The position numbers and the translations under genes were made by a program. From Dyella_B nitratireducens (GTDB lineage: Bacteria; Pseudomonadota; Gammaproteobacteria; Xanthomonadales; Rhodanobacteraceae): DNA of 64,000 bases. Positions 41,114 through 50,765 of the stretch are shown piece by piece; positions within the stretch are counted from its first letter, which is position 1, and the number at the start of each line of letters is the position of its first letter. Location: the NCBI RefSeq assembly GCF_049532905.1, contig NZ_CP064032.1, forward strand, positions 3,038,001 to 3,102,000, given 5' to 3'. The notes beneath the pieces were generated by a model. That model saw only the letters and a program-made list of their open reading frames with translations. It was not told where the DNA came from and searched no databases.

Positions 41114-41479
41114 TCAGTCGCCGGACGTAGAAGCAGCAATGTCTTCCTTGATGCGCGCTGCCTTACCTTCAAGGTTACGCAGATAGTACAGCTTGGCGCC
41201 ACGCACCTTGCCCTTGCGCTTCACCTGCACCGACTCGATGCTCGGGCTATGCGCCTGAAACACGCGCTCTACGCCGGTTCCGTGCGAGATCTTGCGCACG
41301 GTGAAGGCCGAATGCAGGCCGCGGCTGCGCTTGGCAATCACAACGCCCTCGAACGCCTGCACGCGCTCGCGGTTGCCTTCCTTCACCTTGACGTTGACCA
41401 CCACGGTGTCGCCAGGGCCGAACTCCGGCAGCTGGCGGGTAATCTGCTCGGCTTCGAACTGTTCGATGATCTTGTTCAT
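41114..41479 (-). CDS. rplS: 50S ribosomal protein L19
   Basis: A 121-residue ribosomal protein at the subunit interface. It reads FEAEQITRQLPEFGPGDTVV near the start, then VQAFEGVVIAKRSRGLHSAF and VKRKGKVRGAKLYYLRNLEG, all standard for L19. It is the last gene of the classical rpsP-rimM-trmD-rplS operon, 18 bases after trmD, with the strong terminator at 41052-41088 behind it. Confidence 0.97.
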   Translation of the reverse strand: MNKIIEQFEAEQITRQLPEFGPGDTVVVNVKVKEGNRERVQAFEGVVIAKRSRGLHSAFTVRKISHGTGVERVFQAHSPSIESVQVKRKGKVRGAKLYYLRNLEGKAARIKEDIAASTSGD

Positions 41480-41497
41480 GACAACACCTGTCTTTGT

Positions 41498-42283
41498 TCA
41501 ATGACTGCGGTCTTCATCGGCCGCATCGTTTTGCCGTGGCTGTGCTTGAGCATGCTCACGGCGGAATTCATCCAACAGCGCACGAGACTCTTTATCCAGC
41601 GCGCGCTGCGCCAATAAATCAGGACGCCTCAACCAGGTTCGTCCCAACGACTGCTTCAGACGCCAGCGGCGGATGGCCGCGTGATCGCCGGAAAGCAGCA
41701 CCTCCGGTACGTCACCCAGTGCATCGTGCACCGGTTTTGCGTAGTGCGGACAGTCCAGCAAACCGTTCGAGAAGGAATCCTGCTCGGCCGATTGTGCATC
41801 GTTCAACGCGCCTTGCTGCAAGCGGCCCACCGCATCGATGATCACTGCGGCACCCAGCTCGCCGCCGGACAGCACATAATCGCCGATGGACAGTTCCTCG
41901 TCGACCTCGTGCGCCAGCAAACGCTCGTCCACACCTTCGTAACGACCGCAGAGCAAAGCAAGGCGCGGCATCTTGGCCAGCGCTTCTACCCTACCCTGCG
42001 TCAGCCGCGCTCCTTGCGGACTGAGGTAAATCACATGCACCGGCTCCGGTGCCGCTTCGCGCATCGCCGCAAGGGTTTTGCGCAAAGGCTCGATCAGCAT
42101 CACCATCCCGGGACCACCGCCGCAAGTGCGGCCATCCACGGTACGGTAATTGTCGGTGGCGTAATCGCGCGGGTTCCAGGTTTCCACCTGCAACAGCTCA
42201 CGCTGCTGCGCGCGTCCCACGACGCCGACGGCGGCGCACTGGCGCATGAAGTCTGGGAACAGCGTGACGACATCGATGCGCAT
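41498..42283 (-). CDS. trmD: tRNA (guanine-N1)-methyltransferase
   Basis: A 261-residue SPOUT-class enzyme that methylates G37 of tRNAs, preventing frameshifts. Knot and SAM motifs are LLCGRYEGVDERLLAHEVDE and SIGDYVLSGGELGAAVIIDA. The N-terminus MRIDVVTLFPDFM is conserved. The C-terminal RREHAQAQPRQNDAADEDRS is a charged tail beyond the usual end. It starts seven bases after rimM. Confidence 0.97.
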   Translation of the reverse strand: MRIDVVTLFPDFMRQCAAVGVVGRAQQRELLQVETWNPRDYATDNYRTVDGRTCGGGPGMVMLIEPLRKTLAAMREAAPEPVHVIYLSPQGARLTQGRVEALAKMPRLALLCGRYEGVDERLLAHEVDEELSIGDYVLSGGELGAAVIIDAVGRLQQGALNDAQSAEQDSFSNGLLDCPHYAKPVHDALGDVPEVLLSGDHAAIRRWRLKQSLGRTWLRRPDLLAQRALDKESRALLDEFRREHAQAQPRQNDAADEDRSH

Positions 42284-42290
42284 CGGACCC

Positions 42291-42803
42291 TCAGAACTCG
42301 GGATCCCAGTCCACTACCATGCGGCCGCCGGAAATATCCACCGAACACACGTACACACCTTGGACGAAAGGAACCAGCCGCTCGCGCTCGCCATCCCTTA
42401 CGACCACCACATCGTTGGCACCGGTCGCGAACAGATGGCTCACGCGTCCCAACGCCACACCTTCGGTGGTGACGACCTCAAGGCCTTCGAGATCGACCCA
42501 GTAATACTCATCCTTGCCGGGCGGCGGTAGCAGCTCGCGGGCGACGTAGATGTCCAGCCCTACCAGTGCTGCGGCGCCATCCCGATCGTCTACCCCAGGA
42601 AACTTGGCGATGAGGCCCTTACCCTGGGGTCGACCGTTGACTCCCTTAATCTCCATGTCCTGGCCCGGCGCCGTGAGCTGCCAGGGCTGGTACTTGAAGA
42701 TCTGCGCACGGGGCTCGGTCCAGGATTCGAGCTTGACCCAGCCCTGCACGCCGTACAACCCGACGATGCGTCCAACCAGGACGCGCCGACCGGCTGCGGT
42801 CAT
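42291..42803 (-). CDS. rimM: Ribosome maturation factor RimM
   Basis: A 170-residue 30S assembly factor acting on the 16S rRNA 3' domain with ribosomal protein S19. It begins RRVLVGRIVGLYGVQGWVKL (the RimM domain), and the second, PRC-barrel domain starts near DEYYWVDLEGLEVV; it ends GGRMVVDWDPEF. ATG 42803 is chosen over an upstream in-frame start that would run through the rpsP gene. It follows rpsP by two bases. Confidence 0.95.
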   Translation of the reverse strand: MTAAGRRVLVGRIVGLYGVQGWVKLESWTEPRAQIFKYQPWQLTAPGQDMEIKGVNGRPQGKGLIAKFPGVDDRDGAAALVGLDIYVARELLPPPGKDEYYWVDLEGLEVVTTEGVALGRVSHLFATGANDVVVVRDGERERLVPFVQGVYVCSVDISGGRMVVDWDPEF

Positions 42804-42805
42804 GC

Positions 42806-43057
42806 TCAAGCAGCCTGCTTGGCGGCTTCCTTCAACAGGGAGGCAACCTTGTCGCTCAACTGAGCGCCCTTGCCCACCCATTCCTGCACGCGCGCAACGT
42901 TCAGCTCAAGGCGCTTGTCCTTGCCCGCGGCAACCGGGTTGTAGAAACCCACGCTCTCGATGTTGCGGCCATCACGCGCACTGCGCGAGTCGGTGACAAC
43001 GACGTGGTAGAACGGACGGCCCTTGGCGCCACCGCGCGAAAGACGAATCTTGACCAT
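42806..43057 (-). CDS. rpsP: 30S ribosomal protein S16
   Basis: An 83-residue ribosomal protein needed for 30S assembly. The sequence MVKIRLSRGGAKGRPFYHVV followed by DSRSARDGRNIESVGFYNP is unmistakable. ATG 43057 gives the exact family N-terminus. It heads the rpsP-rimM-trmD-rplS operon; ffh lies 116 bases upstream on the same strand. Confidence 0.97.
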   Translation of the reverse strand: MVKIRLSRGGAKGRPFYHVVVTDSRSARDGRNIESVGFYNPVAAGKDKRLELNVARVQEWVGKGAQLSDKVASLLKEAAKQAA

Positions 43058-43173
43058 AGTTAAAAGCTCCAGAGTTGCCGGCATGCCCGGCAAACACGCC
43101 CTAGACTGGACGCGGTAAACGCGACATTTTAATGAAATTCGTGGAAAAAGGAAGGGGTTAGCGGTTCAGCGCC

Positions 43174-44556
43174 TCAACGCATCGGCGGAAAGCCGCCACC
43201 CATGCCACCCATACCCTTCATGGCGCCACGCATCTGCCGCAGCAGACCCTTCGTGCCGCCCTTGGAGAGCTTGGACATCATCTTTTCCATCTGCATGTAC
43301 TGTTTCAGCAGACGATTGACGTCCGCCGGCTGCGTGCCAGAGCCGCGCGCCACGCGAGCACGGCGGGACCCGTTGAGCAGGTCCGGATGACGACGCTCTT
43401 TTTTGGTCATCGAGCTGATGATCGCGATCATGCGCTTGATCTCACCGTCGCCGACCTTGGACTTCACGTTCTCAGGCAGCGCAGAGACGCCAGGCAGCTT
43501 GTCCATCAGGCCAGCCAAGCCACCCATGTTGTTCATCTGCTCAAGCTGGTCACGCATGTCATTGAGGTCAAAGCGCTTGCCCTTGATCACCTTTTGGGCC
43601 AGCTTTTGTGCCTTTTCCTGGTCGACCTTGCGCTCCACTTCCTCGACCAGCGATAGCACGTCGCCCATGCCCAGAATGCGCTGCGCAACGCGGTCTGGGT
43701 AAAACGGCTCAAGCGCGTCCGTCTTCTCGCCTGCACCGAGGAACTTGATCGGCCGGCCGGTGACGTAGCGCACCGAGAGCGCCGCACCGCCGCGGGCGTC
43801 GCCGTCAGTCTTGGTAAGGACCACACCGGTGAGCGGCAACGCTTCGGCAAAGGCCTTGGCGGTGTTGGCCGCGTCCTGACCGGTCATCGAGTCGACCACG
43901 AACAAGGTTTCGATCGGCGTGATCGCGGCATACAGTGCCTTGATCTCGGCCATCATCGCTTCGTCGACATGCAGACGGCCGGCAGTGTCCACCAGCAGCA
44001 CGTCCACTACTTCCTTGCGCGCGGCGCTGATGGCCGCCTTGGCGATATCGACCGGATTCTGCCCAGCCTCGGACGGGAAGAATTTCACCCCGACCTGCTC
44101 AGCCAACGTTCGCAACTGCTCGATAGCGGCAGGACGGTATACGTCGCAGCTCACCACCATCACGCGCTTCTTCTTGCGCTCAGTCAGAAACCGCGCCAGC
44201 TTGGCTACGGTTGTGGTTTTACCAGCGCCTTGAAGGCCAGCCATCAGCACCACGGCCGGTGGCTGCTGAGCAAGATTCAGTTCGGCATTCGCCGTGCCCA
44301 TGACTGCAGTCAGCTCGTCGCTGACCACCTTTACCAAGGCCTGGCCGGGCGACAGGCTCTGGAGCACTTCCTGGCCGACCGCACGCACTTTCACGCGCTC
44401 GATCAATGCCTGCACCACCGGCAGCGCAACGTCTGCTTCCAGCAACGCGATACGCACCTCGCGCATCGATTCACGGATGTTTTCCTCGGTCAACCGGCCG
44501 CGGCCACGCAGGCGGTTGACGGTGGCGGAGAGGCGCTGGCTGAGGGATTCGAACAT
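43174..44556 (-). CDS. ffh: Signal recognition particle protein Ffh
   Basis: A 460-residue SRP GTPase that binds 4.5S RNA and signal sequences. The N domain starts MFESLSQRLSATVNRLRGRG. G-domain motifs are LQGAGKTTTVAKLA, DVYRPAAIEQL, LLVDTAGRLHVDE and TKTDGDARGGAAL. The methionine-rich M domain ends GAMKGMGGMGGGFPPMR. ATG 44556 matches the usual start; the open frame extends upstream without similarity. The 277 bases between it and the divergent ccsA-like gene hold the two promoters and no gene that I can see. Confidence 0.97.
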   Translation of the reverse strand: MFESLSQRLSATVNRLRGRGRLTEENIRESMREVRIALLEADVALPVVQALIERVKVRAVGQEVLQSLSPGQALVKVVSDELTAVMGTANAELNLAQQPPAVVLMAGLQGAGKTTTVAKLARFLTERKKKRVMVVSCDVYRPAAIEQLRTLAEQVGVKFFPSEAGQNPVDIAKAAISAARKEVVDVLLVDTAGRLHVDEAMMAEIKALYAAITPIETLFVVDSMTGQDAANTAKAFAEALPLTGVVLTKTDGDARGGAALSVRYVTGRPIKFLGAGEKTDALEPFYPDRVAQRILGMGDVLSLVEEVERKVDQEKAQKLAQKVIKGKRFDLNDMRDQLEQMNNMGGLAGLMDKLPGVSALPENVKSKVGDGEIKRMIAIISSMTKKERRHPDLLNGSRRARVARGSGTQPADVNRLLKQYMQMEKMMSKLSKGGTKGLLRQMRGAMKGMGGMGGGFPPMR

Positions 44557-44833
44557 AAGGACGAATAGGTAGAGCAAATGGATTGGCAATGATACCAGAG
44601 CCGCGCCGAGGCGCTTCCCGGGAAGGGGGCGCATCTGCGGCTATCTGACGAGGGATCGGATGCGCATCCGCGCTCGAGAATGGTCCTTGTACTGATCCCT
44701 CGCCTTACCTCATGCACAGAAAACCGCCACTCGGCTCCATGCACTCATACGTCGATACAGTCGCCTCAACACCGCAGGATGCCCGAGGGCCTCGCGTTCA
44801 CCCTATCACCACCCTGTGCCACACTTGCACGCC

Positions 44834-45643
44834 ATGTTTGCCGCCCTCTCCATCTTTGCCGTCATCTGCTATCTGCTTGCCAGCGGGTTGTTGGCGTGGC
44901 CGCTGTTCGATAGCCGCGCTGCTGCGCCGGTCAAGGTCGCACGCCCGGCACTGGTCATTGCCACGCTTGCCGTACTAACTCACGCCGCGTGGTTGCTGGC
45001 AGCGCATCGCGGCGCGTTGGATTTGCACTTCTTCGCCGCGCTTTCGCTAGTGGCATGCGTGGTGTCGGCACTCACGCTGGTCGTGAATCTCACTCGCCCC
45101 GTCGTGGCGCTCGGCGTTATCGTATTTCCACTCAGCGCACTGCTGTTGCTTGTCGATAGCTTTTTTGCCCCCTCGACGATGCCGATAACCATGGATTGGC
45201 ACATCAAGCTGCACGTCACCGTGGCGCTGCTTGCCTTTAGCGTGCTGTCGATCGCCGCAGCGATGGCGATTCTGCTCGCCATCCAGGAAAAAGCCCTGCG
45301 GCATCGCCATATCGGCCCATGGCTGAGCGCTCTGCCACCTTTGACGCTGACCGAATCCCTGCTTTTTCGCTTGATTGGGGCGGGCTTTGCACTGCTCACG
45401 ATAGCGCTGCTCACCGGCATCCTGTTCGTGAACAACCTGTTCGGCCAGCATCTAGTGCACAAGACCGTGCTGTCGATCATTGCGTGGCTGGTGTTTGGCG
45501 CGTTGCTCTATGGCCGCTGGCGGCATGGCTGGCGAGGACGCAGCGCGGTAAACCTCACGCTGATCGGTATGAGCGTACTGGTACTTGCATTCTTTGGATC
45601 GAAGTTCGTATTGGAAGTAATACTGCATCGCGCAGTGGATTGA
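44834..45643 (+). CDS. CcsA/YpjD-type inner-membrane protein
   Basis: A 269-residue protein with about eight hydrophobic helices, of the cytochrome c assembly (CcsA/CcmC) superfamily. The conserved segment WHIKLHVTVALLAFSVLSIA contains a histidine typical of the family, and a second is in GQHLVHKTVLSIIAWLVFG. The short YpjD-like form encoded next to ffh is widespread in Proteobacteria. It lacks the tryptophan-rich WWD haem-handling loop of true CcsA/CcmF, so a direct cytochrome c role is doubtful. Its stop is only eight bases from that of the convergent radA. Confidence 0.88.
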   Translation: MFAALSIFAVICYLLASGLLAWPLFDSRAAAPVKVARPALVIATLAVLTHAAWLLAAHRGALDLHFFAALSLVACVVSALTLVVNLTRPVVALGVIVFPLSALLLLVDSFFAPSTMPITMDWHIKLHVTVALLAFSVLSIAAAMAILLAIQEKALRHRHIGPWLSALPPLTLTESLLFRLIGAGFALLTIALLTGILFVNNLFGQHLVHKTVLSIIAWLVFGALLYGRWRHGWRGRSAVNLTLIGMSVLVLAFFGSKFVLEVILHRAVD

Positions 45644-45650
45644 GTGGACA

Positions 45651-47030
45651 TCAACGACAGGCGTCAATCGCCTGCGCCAAGCGTTCCACACCCATCACTT
45701 CCATGTCACCCACACGCCCCTTCTTAGGGGCGTTGGCCTTCGGCACGATGGCACGCTGGAACCCATGATGTGCCGCTTCTTTCATACGCTCTTCCCCATT
45801 GGGAACCGGACGAATTTCACCCGAAAGGCCGACTTCGCCGAAGGCAATCGTCTTTTCAGGCAAGGGGCGGTCGCGTAGGGACGAAAGTACGGCAAGCAGC
45901 ACCGGAAGATCGGCAGCCGTTTCCTGCACGCGAATGCCGCCGACAACATTGACGAAGACATCCTGATCGTACGCCGCCACACCGCCGTGCCTGTGCAACA
46001 CAGCCAGCAGCATGGCCAGACGGTTTTGTTCGAGACCAAGTGCTACGCGACGAGGATTCCCGAGCGACGATTGATCGACCAGCGCCTGCACCTCCACCAG
46101 CAACGGGCGTGTACCTTCGCGCGTAACCATGACGGCACTACCGGAAGTAGGTCCACTGTGCGCAGAAAGAAAGATCGCGGATGGATTGGGCACTTCGCGC
46201 AGGCCCTTCTCCGACATCGCAAAGACACCAAGTTCATTGACTGCGCCGAAACGATTCTTGAAGGCGCGCAGCACGCGAAAGCGGCTGCCGGATTCGCCCT
46301 CGAAATAAAGCACGGCATCGACCATATGCTCAAGCACGCGTGGCCCTGCAATGCCACCTTCCTTGGTGACATGGCCAACGAGGAAGACCGACGTGCCGGT
46401 TTCCTTCGCAAAACGCGTGAGCTTGGCGGCAGATTCGCGCACCTGGCTTACCGAACCGGGTGCGGCAGTAAGCAGATCGGTCCAGATCGTTTGAATGGAA
46501 TCGATCACCAGCACGCGCGGCCGCGTGGCGGAAACCTGGTCGAGGATGCGTTCGATGCCGGTCTCGGCTAATGCATGCAAGGGCTGCAGTGGCAGATCAA
46601 GTCGCTGCGCGCGTGCAGCGACCTGGGCGAGCGATTCTTCGCCGGTGACATACACGCTGGGCAGCTTTGCGCCAAGGGTACCAAGCATCTGCAAAAGCAG
46701 CGTCGATTTGCCGATACCCGGATCACCACCAATCAATACAACTGAGCCGTCCACCAGACCACCGCCCAACACGCGATCCAGCTCACCAATGCCCGTCAAC
46801 GTCCGCGATTCAGCCGTCACCAGCACGTCGGTAAGCGGCGTGACTCGTGCCGCGCCATTGGCTACACCGGCATAACCGCTTTGTCTCGCAGCGCCTACGG
46901 ATTTCTGTGCCGGCTGTACCACGAACTCCGACAGCGTGTTCCATGCACCGCACTCCATGCACTGACCTTGCCATTTCGTATGTTCGGCGCCGCAATCGGT
47001 GCAGACGTAGGCGGTTTTGGCTTTGGCCAT
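45651..47030 (-). CDS. radA: DNA repair protein RadA
   Basis: A 459-residue DnaB-like/RecA-like helicase promoting branch migration in recombination. The N-terminal zinc finger is YVCTDCGAEHTKWQGQCMEC, Walker A is GGDPGIGKSTLLLQ, and the RadA-specific KNRFG motif is FKNRFGAVNELG. The C-terminal Lon-like domain (about 290-459) contains AGGI-type core VNVVGGIRVQETAADLPVLL. It lies downstream of alr and dnaB on the same strand; alr ends 69 bases before its start. Confidence 0.96.
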   Translation of the reverse strand: MAKAKTAYVCTDCGAEHTKWQGQCMECGAWNTLSEFVVQPAQKSVGAARQSGYAGVANGAARVTPLTDVLVTAESRTLTGIGELDRVLGGGLVDGSVVLIGGDPGIGKSTLLLQMLGTLGAKLPSVYVTGEESLAQVAARAQRLDLPLQPLHALAETGIERILDQVSATRPRVLVIDSIQTIWTDLLTAAPGSVSQVRESAAKLTRFAKETGTSVFLVGHVTKEGGIAGPRVLEHMVDAVLYFEGESGSRFRVLRAFKNRFGAVNELGVFAMSEKGLREVPNPSAIFLSAHSGPTSGSAVMVTREGTRPLLVEVQALVDQSSLGNPRRVALGLEQNRLAMLLAVLHRHGGVAAYDQDVFVNVVGGIRVQETAADLPVLLAVLSSLRDRPLPEKTIAFGEVGLSGEIRPVPNGEERMKEAAHHGFQRAIVPKANAPKKGRVGDMEVMGVERLAQAIDACR

Positions 47031-47099
47031 GACAATACTTGCGTGGAATCGATAGGTGAGAGCTTAGCCTGCATCGATCGCAGGCCGCGAGACAAGTGA

Positions 47100-48188
47100 T
47101 TACTGCTCGTCTTCCACGAACAGGACGCGCCGAGTCATCCCACACGTCAGGTCATAGCTGATGGTGCCAGCCTGCGCAGCGACGAATTCCACTGGCAGCT
47201 CCGGCCCCCACAGCACGACACGATCGCCCACTTTGGCGTCAGGCGCATCGCGCAAATCCAGCGTAATGAGATCCATCGAGACACGTCCGATCAGCGGCAC
47301 GCGCCTGCTGCCGACTAGCACGGGCGTACCCGCCGCGGCACTGCGCGGATAACCATCACCGTAACCGACAGCAGCAACACCGACCGGCATATCTTCCGGG
47401 CACTCCCACAGGCCGTTATAGCCGATGCGCTCACCGCGCTTGATGGAGTTGATGGCGATCAGACGCGTAGCCAACGTCATGACTGGCCGAAAACCGAAAT
47501 CGGCACCGCTTTTTTCTTCAACAACGGATAGCCCATATAGCAGGCCGCCGGTACGCACCCAATCCCCGCGCGCTTCAGGCCACCCCAGGACGGCGGCGGA
47601 ATTGGAAAGCGAGCGCGGACCGGAAAGATGGTTTGTTGCCGTCCGAAACCGCTCGATCTGCTGGAGGGTGCGCTCACCATCAAAAACTTCGGATTCGGCG
47701 AAATGCGTCATCAGACCGATATCTGGATCGATACCCGCCATCGCTGCCAGCTGTGCATGCACCGCCGCCGCGTGCTCGGGAGCAAAGCCGAGCCGGTGCA
47801 TGCCACTATCCACCTTCAACCAGACGTGCAGGCGACCGCGTGCAGGCGATGCCTCCGACAACCACTGCAGTTGGCTTTCGTGATGGATGGCGGCATCGAG
47901 GCCAAGCCGTTGCATTTCAGCGATATCACCGGCCTGATCGGGTCCGGACAACACTACGATACGTTGGCGGTGCCCCGCCGCACGCAAACGTAGACCGTCG
48001 CCGAGCGATGCCACTGCAAACGCATTCGCGGCACCATCCAACGCACGCGCGACGCGCTCCAGTCCATGTCCATAGGCATCGGCTTTGACCACCGCCATGA
48101 CCTTCGCCGGCGCGGCCAGCTCTTTGATCCGAGCGAGGTTGTAGCGCAATGCGCCGAGATGGATGGTGGCGACAGTGGTACGACTCAT
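47100..48188 (-). CDS. alr: Alanine racemase
   Basis: A 362-residue PLP enzyme supplying D-alanine for peptidoglycan. The PLP lysine is residue 35 in VMAVVKADAYGHGLERVA, and the catalytic tyrosine lies in GERIGYNGLWE. GLMTHFAESE and VSMDLITLDL are other standard segments. ATG 48188 is chosen for the family N-terminus MSRTTVATIH; an in-frame extension from 48269 has no support. The dnaB-alr-radA order is common in gammaproteobacteria. The dadA-like gene at 60.6 kb could supply the opposite, catabolic direction. Confidence 0.95.
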   Translation of the reverse strand: MSRTTVATIHLGALRYNLARIKELAAPAKVMAVVKADAYGHGLERVARALDGAANAFAVASLGDGLRLRAAGHRQRIVVLSGPDQAGDIAEMQRLGLDAAIHHESQLQWLSEASPARGRLHVWLKVDSGMHRLGFAPEHAAAVHAQLAAMAGIDPDIGLMTHFAESEVFDGERTLQQIERFRTATNHLSGPRSLSNSAAVLGWPEARGDWVRTGGLLYGLSVVEEKSGADFGFRPVMTLATRLIAINSIKRGERIGYNGLWECPEDMPVGVAAVGYGDGYPRSAAAGTPVLVGSRRVPLIGRVSMDLITLDLRDAPDAKVGDRVVLWGPELPVEFVAAQAGTISYDLTCGMTRRVLFVEDEQ

Positions 48189-48332
48189 AATCCTGGCTGC
48201 GGCAGAGTTAGCACCTTCAAGGAAGAAGTAAGCGAGCAGGAAACCTACGGCGCCTGTTCGCTGCAGCATAGGTTACCGGCAAGCAAGCCCTGGATCAGGA
48301 CAAGAAGATGGCGATGCGCGGGCAGCGCCGGT

Positions 48333-49724
48333 TCAGAAATGCCCGGTATAGGAGTCGGGGCTGTAGTTCTCGAACTTGGTGTAATGGCCGAGGAAGGTCA
48401 GCTTCACCGTATCCGTAGGACCGTTACGCTGCTTGCCGATGATGATCTCGGCCAGGCCTTTGTCCGCTGACTCCTTGTTGTAGTACTCGTCGCGGTAAAT
48501 GAACATGATCACGTCCGCGTCCTGCTCGATGGCGCCCGATTCACGCAGGTCCGACATCATCGGCCGCTTGTCTGCGCGCTGTTCTAGTGAGCGGTTCAAC
48601 TGCGACAAGGCGATCACCGGCACGTTGAGTTCCTTTGCCAGGCCCTTCAGCGAGCGCGAGATTTCGGAAATTTCAGTGGCGCGGTTTTCCTTGTTGCCCG
48701 GCACCTGCATCAGCTGCAAGTAGTCGATAACGATCAGGCCAAGACCGCCATGCTCGCGCGCCAAGCGTCGCGAGCGTGAGCGCATTTCTACTGGCGAAAG
48801 GCCGGGCGTGTCGTCGATGAAGATTTTCGCTTCAGACAGCAGCGCGATGGCATTGGTGACACGCGGCCAATCCTCTTCGGCCAGATCACCTGTACGCAGG
48901 TGTTGCGCATGGATGCGGCCCACCGAAGAGATCAGACGGAAGGCCAGCTGTGATGCGGACATTTCCATCGAAAAAATCGCAACCGGCTTCTTGGCCCGCA
49001 AGGCACAGGCTTCGGCAATGTTGACGGAGAAGGCGGTCTTGCCCATCGACGGACGCGCCGCGACGATGATCAGGTCCGACGGCTGCAAACCCGAAGTGAG
49101 GTTGTCCAGATCGGTAAAGCCGGTGGAGATACCGGTGAGCTGGCCGCGATTCTGGTAGCGCTCGTGCAGCTGGCGAAAGGCATCTTTCACCGCCTCGCGC
49201 ATGGAGACAGTGTCCTTCTTGCCGCGCGCGCCGGATTCCGCAATGTGGAAGACACGCTGCTCCGCCGTTTCCAGCACCTCGTGCACGGTCTTGCCTTCCG
49301 GACGGTAACCGTCTTCCGTGATCGCGGTACCGGCATCGATCAACTGCCGCAGCACCGACTTTTCACGCACGATTTCGGCATAGGCGATGATGTTCGCCGC
49401 ACTCGGCGTCGTGTTCGCCAGTTCGACCAGATAGCTGGCGCCGCCCACCATTTCGGCCAGGCCATTGGCCTCGAACCAGTCGCCCAATGTGATCGCATCG
49501 CAAGGCATGCCTTTATTGGCAAGCTCGGTGATAGCCCGCCAAATCAGGCGATGGTCCTTGCGGTAGAAATCCTGTTCGCCGAGTTTGTCGGCAACACGGT
49601 CCAAGGCATCGGCAGCCAGCATCAGCCCACCTAGCACCGCTTGCTCCGCGTCAATGGAGTGCGGTGGTACGCGCAAGGCTTCGACGGCGCTAAGGGCGGA
49701 TTTGCGTTCGGGGACGAAGGACAT
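48333..49724 (-). CDS. dnaB: Replicative DNA helicase
   Basis: A 463-residue hexameric helicase. The N-terminal domain includes PPHSIDAEQAVLGGLML. The helicase core has Walker A IVAARPSMGKTAFSVN, the segment VIDYLQLMQ (Walker B), and LSQLNRSLEQRADKRPMMSD. CAGGGA lies six bases before ATG 49724 and directly abuts another ATG at 49730, so 49724 is preferred. It follows the rpsF-rpsR-rplI block but is separated from it by a terminator at 49872-49902. Confidence 0.96.
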   Translation of the reverse strand: MSFVPERKSALSAVEALRVPPHSIDAEQAVLGGLMLAADALDRVADKLGEQDFYRKDHRLIWRAITELANKGMPCDAITLGDWFEANGLAEMVGGASYLVELANTTPSAANIIAYAEIVREKSVLRQLIDAGTAITEDGYRPEGKTVHEVLETAEQRVFHIAESGARGKKDTVSMREAVKDAFRQLHERYQNRGQLTGISTGFTDLDNLTSGLQPSDLIIVAARPSMGKTAFSVNIAEACALRAKKPVAIFSMEMSASQLAFRLISSVGRIHAQHLRTGDLAEEDWPRVTNAIALLSEAKIFIDDTPGLSPVEMRSRSRRLAREHGGLGLIVIDYLQLMQVPGNKENRATEISEISRSLKGLAKELNVPVIALSQLNRSLEQRADKRPMMSDLRESGAIEQDADVIMFIYRDEYYNKESADKGLAEIIIGKQRNGPTDTVKLTFLGHYTKFENYSPDSYTGHF

Positions 49725-49871
49725 GGACATTCCCTGTAGCAAGGGGTACGCGCAGCGCCGTGTAGGCAGGCATAAGCTGCGAGCATACGCGGTGCTGTCT
49801 CACGGTGTAAGACAATAAGTCTGTGGATATCTTGTGGGAGGCTGGGGATAAAGCGAGAGCTCGAGAAAACA

Positions 49872-49902
49872 AAAGGCACCCGCGTTATCACGAGGTGCCT
49901 TT
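49872..49902 (-). terminator. Intrinsic terminator after rplI
   Basis: AAAGGCACC (49872-49880) and GGTGCCTTT (49894-49902) form a 9-bp stem; on the minus strand TTGTTTTC follows. It lies about 55 bases after the rplI stop and separates the ribosomal genes from dnaB. Confidence 0.88.
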
Positions 49903-49958
49903 GCTTGTTACTTGGTCGTGTTGCAGCACACCGAGTGCCGCAACCGATTCGCCGAGAC

Positions 49959-50411
49959 TTACTGCTTCTCGGGAACCACAACCACCTTGACCGTGTTCTG
50001 CACGTCAGCGTGCAGGCTGATCACCACTTCGAATTCGCCGATGTGGCGGATCGGGCCTTCGCCCTGGATCACTTCACCCTTGTGGATGTCATGACCGGCA
50101 GCCTGCAGGGCATCAGCAATTTCACGCGGACCCACCGAGCCGTACAGTTTACCTTCTGGGCTGGCGTTGGCGGCGATGGTCACCGTCACGTCGGTCAGCT
50201 TGGCGTGGCGCGACTGGGCGTCGGAAAGCAGCTTGTTGGCCTTAGCTTCGTATTCGGCGCGGCGTGCCTCGAAGGCGGCGAGATTCTCGGCGTTGACGCG
50301 CACGGCCTTGCCCTGCGGCAGCAGGTAGTTACGGCCATAGCCCGGCTTCACATTGACCTTGTCGCCAAGGTTGCCGAGGTTGCGCACCTTCTCAAGAAGA
50401 ATGAGTTCCAT
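49959..50411 (-). CDS. rplI: 50S ribosomal protein L9
   Basis: A 150-residue, two-domain ribosomal protein. MELILLEKVRNLGNLGDKVN then VKPGYGRNYLLPQGKAVR is the rRNA-binding N-terminal domain. A long charged helix and a C-terminal domain (GSVGPREIADALQAAGHDI) follow. It is the last gene of the rpsF-rpsR-rplI operon. Confidence 0.97.
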   Translation of the reverse strand: MELILLEKVRNLGNLGDKVNVKPGYGRNYLLPQGKAVRVNAENLAAFEARRAEYEAKANKLLSDAQSRHAKLTDVTVTIAANASPEGKLYGSVGPREIADALQAAGHDIHKGEVIQGEGPIRHIGEFEVVISLHADVQNTVKVVVVPEKQ

Positions 50412-50517
50412 GATTGATTCCTCGATTCGTTAGCACCGGAGCGGCCCGATGCAGCCGTGGACGGTTGTCCGAAGGGATGAAACCGCCCCGCCCTTGCGGG
50501 CGAGGCGGGTAAACCTA

Positions 50518-50748
50518 TTAAACGTCGTGGTTATCGGTGTACGGCAGCAGCGCGAGGAAGCGCGCGCGCTTGATCGCCGTAGCCAGCTGACGCTGGTAAC
50601 GCGCCTTGGTACCGGTGATGCGGCTGGGCACGATCTTGCCGTTTTCGGTGATGTACTGGCGCAGCGTGTTGAGATCCTTGTAGTCGATCTCTTTGACATT
50701 TTCGGCCGTAAAGCGGCAGAACTTGCGGCGGCGGAAGAACTTGGACAT
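50518..50748 (-). CDS. rpsR: 30S ribosomal protein S18
   Basis: A 76-residue ribosomal protein that pairs with S6 on the 30S platform. FFRRRKFCRFTAENVKEIDY and later NGKIVPSRITGTKARYQRQL are diagnostic. A single cysteine remains in KFCRF. It starts 17 bases after rpsF ends. Confidence 0.97.
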   Translation of the reverse strand: MSKFFRRRKFCRFTAENVKEIDYKDLNTLRQYITENGKIVPSRITGTKARYQRQLATAIKRARFLALLPYTDNHDV

Positions 50749-50765
50749 GGGTTCTGGCTCCTGGA

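Noticed and set aside
44560..44830. Short frames in the gap between ffh and the ccsA-like gene
   Set aside because: They overlap divergent promoter space, lack ribosome sites and show no recognisable residues.
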